Assembly: GCF_002959965.1 (NCBI RefSeq)
Contig: NZ_PREV01000027.1
Coordinates: 868,001-932,000 of the forward strand
DNA: 64,000 nt
Direction: 5' to 3'
Origin: Microbulbifer pacificus
GTDB lineage: Bacteria > Pseudomonadota > Gammaproteobacteria > Pseudomonadales > Cellvibrionaceae
Under the pieces are notes generated by a model. It was given only the letters and a program-made list of their open reading frames with translations. It made no database searches and was not told the DNA's origin. The first letter of the stretch is position 1; the number at the start of each line of letters is the position of its first letter. Shown one piece after another: positions 61,898 through 64,000 of this stretch. The translations under genes and the position numbers were made by a program.

Positions 61898-64000
61898 GTG
61901 AATATGGCGACGGTCATTACCGATAGCCGGGAAGAGCTGCTGGCGCAGGTCGGCAGTTTCATCCGCGAGAAGCTGGGGGATAAGGCAGAGCCGGTGGCCG
62001 CCTTTGCGGAGCGGTTTCTGAACCAGTACCCGCTGGAAGATCTGGCGGGGCGGCGTCTGGCGGATGTGTACGGGTGCATCTACACCTGCTGGGACTTCAT
62101 CCAGCAGCGCTCCGCAGGAGAGCCCAAGATCCGGGTGTTCAACCCGCGCCTTGAGGAGCACGGCTGGGAGTGTTCCCACACGGTGGTGTGTGTGTTGCAG
62201 CGAGACATGCCATTTCTGGTGGACTCGGTGCGCATGGAGATCAACCGCCGCAACACCGTGATCCACTCGATCAAAAGTACCGTGATGCAACTGCAGCGCG
62301 GCGACGACGGCCGCCTGCGTCAGCTGCTGCCACCCGGTCGCAAAGTGGCGGACGGTGTTGAAGAGGATCCCAAGGTTTCCAGCGAAGCGCTGATTTACCT
62401 GGAGATTAACCTGGACACCTCGGCCTCCCACGCCTCCGATCTGGCCCGGGCGATCCGCGAAATCCTCGGCGATGTCGAGTTGGTGGTAGACGACTACGTG
62501 CCAATGCTGGATACCTGCGCTGCCATGGAAGACCAGCTGCAGGCCAGTGTGGCCGACAATGATGCGAACCTGGAGGAGGCCGCGGCGTTCCTGCAGTGGA
62601 TGCGCGACGGCAACTTCACCTTCCTCGGTTACCGCGAATACGAGTTCTGCCAGCAGGGGGACAAGAAAATCCTGTGCGAGGTGGAAAACCGTCGCCTGGG
62701 GATTTTCAAGAACCTGGAGCAGCCGGCCGAGCCGACCCCGGAGTACGCTTTTAACGAGGGCAAGCAGCGCTTCTATCAAGGGCCGAATTTCCTCACCTTC
62801 GCCAAATCTTCGGTTAAGTCCCGTGTGCACCGCGCCGCCTATTCCGATTATGTGAGCATCAAGCGCTACGATCCCAACGGTGAGGTGATCGGTGAGTCGG
62901 CGTTCATGGGGCTGTATACCTCGCCGGTGTACACGGAGAGCCCGGCGAAAATTCCCATCATTCGCCGCAAGTTGGCGTCGGTGATCGAGCAGAGCGGTCT
63001 CGCCCCCACCAGCCACGACGGCAAGGCGCTGAAGCGGATACTCGACACATTCCCCCGCGACGAACTGTTCCAGAGCAGCACCCGCGAACTGTTTGACACC
63101 ACCCTCGGCGTGCTGGCGATGAACGAGCGCGCGCGCCTGAAACTATTCATGCGCAAGGATCCGTTTGGCAAATTTGTCAGCGCCATGGTGTATGTACCGC
63201 GGGATCAGTTCAACAGTGTGGTACGTGAGCGCATTGCGAATCGCATCGCTCGTGCGGTACACGCACTGGATTCCGACTTCACCACCTATTTTTCCGAATC
63301 CATTCTCGCCCGGGTGCACCTGGTGTTTCGGGTGGATCCCAACGAACCCGTAGAATTTGATGTAGCGCGATTGGAGGCGCAAATCGTGGATATTACCCGC
63401 AGTTGGGAAGACGTCTTCCAGAGATCCCTGATTGAAACCCACGGTGAGGAAGAGGGCAGCCGCCTGATCAGCACCTTCGGTCAGGCGTTCCCCGCGGGCT
63501 ACCGCGAAGACTTTGAACCGCGCATCGCCGTGCAGGATGTGAGTTTTATTCGAGAGCTGTGCGGCGACAATCGCGTTGCCATGAGCTTCTACCAGCCCAT
63601 TGGTGCCGAGCCCGGCAGCCTGCGATTCAAAGTATTTAACCTGGGGTGTGGTCTGACCCTGTCCGATGTTATTCCGGTGCTGGAAAATCTCGGCCTGCGA
63701 GTGATGGGGGAATTCCCCTATACCATCCGCCCGCAGGGGCAGCAGGATGTGTGGATGCACGAGTTTCATCTGGAGTTTGGTCTGCCCACGCGCATTGATG
63801 CGCAGGCCTCCCGCTCCCTGTTCCAGGATGCGTTCGCCGCGATCTGGGATGGCGTTGCCGAATCCGATTCCTTCAATCGCCTGGTACTGGCGGCGCGCCT
63901 CAACTGGCGTGAAGTCAGCATGCTGCGCGCCTACGCCCGTTATCTGAAGCAGACCAAGTTCGCCGCCAGCCAGTCATACATCGCCGCGACGCTCGCCAAC
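61898..64000 (+). CDS. gdhB: NAD-specific glutamate dehydrogenase, large type (partial, 3' end outside window)
   Basis: The first 701 codons of a very large NAD-dependent glutamate dehydrogenase (GDH-180 type, about 1600 residues in Pseudomonas), which turns glutamate into 2-oxoglutarate and ammonia. The N-terminal regulatory part is visible: ECSHTVVCVLQRDMPFLVDSVRMEINRR (ACT-like), FLQWMRDGNFTFLGYREYEF, the KSSVKSRVHRAAYSDYVSIKRYD block and the SSTRELFDTTLGVLAMNERARLKLFMRKDPFGKFVSAMVYVPRD stretch. The catalytic domain lies beyond the window. The start is GTG at 61898 behind GGGAGG; an ATG follows 6 nt later. It is divergent from moxR. Confidence 0.94.
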   Translation, partial: MNMATVITDSREELLAQVGSFIREKLGDKAEPVAAFAERFLNQYPLEDLAGRRLADVYGCIYTCWDFIQQRSAGEPKIRVFNPRLEEHGWECSHTVVCVLQRDMPFLVDSVRMEINRRNTVIHSIKSTVMQLQRGDDGRLRQLLPPGRKVADGVEEDPKVSSEALIYLEINLDTSASHASDLARAIREILGDVELVVDDYVPMLDTCAAMEDQLQASVADNDANLEEAAAFLQWMRDGNFTFLGYREYEFCQQGDKKILCEVENRRLGIFKNLEQPAEPTPEYAFNEGKQRFYQGPNFLTFAKSSVKSRVHRAAYSDYVSIKRYDPNGEVIGESAFMGLYTSPVYTESPAKIPIIRRKLASVIEQSGLAPTSHDGKALKRILDTFPRDELFQSSTRELFDTTLGVLAMNERARLKLFMRKDPFGKFVSAMVYVPRDQFNSVVRERIANRIARAVHALDSDFTTYFSESILARVHLVFRVDPNEPVEFDVARLEAQIVDITRSWEDVFQRSLIETHGEEEGSRLISTFGQAFPAGYREDFEPRIAVQDVSFIRELCGDNRVAMSFYQPIGAEPGSLRFKVFNLGCGLTLSDVIPVLENLGLRVMGEFPYTIRPQGQQDVWMHEFHLEFGLPTRIDAQASRSLFQDAFAAIWDGVAESDSFNRLVLAARLNWREVSMLRAYARYLKQTKFAASQSYIAATLAN

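Noticed and set aside
61832..63016. 394-codon open frame antisense to gdhB
   Set aside because: Shadow of the conserved glutamate dehydrogenase N-terminal region.

Overview
The window looks like a chromosomal segment of a moderately GC-rich, marine-type gammaproteobacterium. Inference from gene content: acnB, glnS-cysS, lpxH, rsmC, miaE, an NAD-dependent large glutamate dehydrogenase and an MksFEB condensin together point to the Cellvibrionales/Pseudomonas side of the class, and a Microbulbifer-like genus would fit. The species cannot be fixed from sequence alone. No transposase, integrase, prophage or CRISPR array was seen.

Layout. 1-2618 (minus): an RND efflux pump, with the permease cut by the window edge and its periplasmic adaptor. 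2901-6838: a secreted-type catalase-peroxidase (katG), a DUF72 protein and a degenerate GIY-YIG-like protein. 6962-12401: acnB, a DUF1289 protein, a Tus-family replication-terminator protein and miaE. 12410-15880: an OxyR-like regulator without the peroxidatic cysteine, divergent from a beta-carbonic anhydrase and a SulP transporter, with a LysR-type dyad between them. This is a probable inorganic-carbon module. 16018-20577: lpxH, ppiB, glnS and cysS, then a REP-like palindrome.

20733-29220: a small DUF3012 lipoprotein, the three-gene MksF-MksE-MksB (Wadjet JetABC-like) SMC operon without a JetD nuclease, a membrane-anchored coiled-coil protein, msrC, a spermidine-synthase-like methyltransferase and an unknown helical protein. 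29230-31897 (minus): a folD-rsuA-rsmC cluster. 32162-33420: tRNA-Pro, tRNA-Arg, a strongly structured gap, tRNA-His and cysC. 33736-38819: a large DUF6351-like hydrolase, tRNA-Val and tRNA-Asp, an Xre/RES toxin-antitoxin pair and a PLP enzyme. 39 000-39868: nadK.

39908-54445: a surface-polysaccharide locus. The first part is visibly AT-rich and carries a TagD-like cytidylyltransferase next to a protein joining a GT4 glycosyltransferase to a CDP-glycerol glycerophosphotransferase. Further glycosyltransferases, two capsule-synthesis-like proteins, an acetyltransferase and a KpsMT/Wzm-Wzt-type ABC exporter follow. Together they suggest a glycerol-phosphate-containing, ABC-exported capsule or O-antigen. 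54454-61627 (minus): a complete moxR-DUF58-DUF4381-batA-batBC-batD operon. 61898 to the end: the start of an NAD-specific glutamate dehydrogenase.

Most promising for follow-up are the glycerol-phosphate polysaccharide locus with its fused transferase, the nuclease-less MksFEB operon, the cysteine-altered OxyR homologue with its operator, the Tus homologue, and the hairpin-rich gap inside the tRNA cluster.
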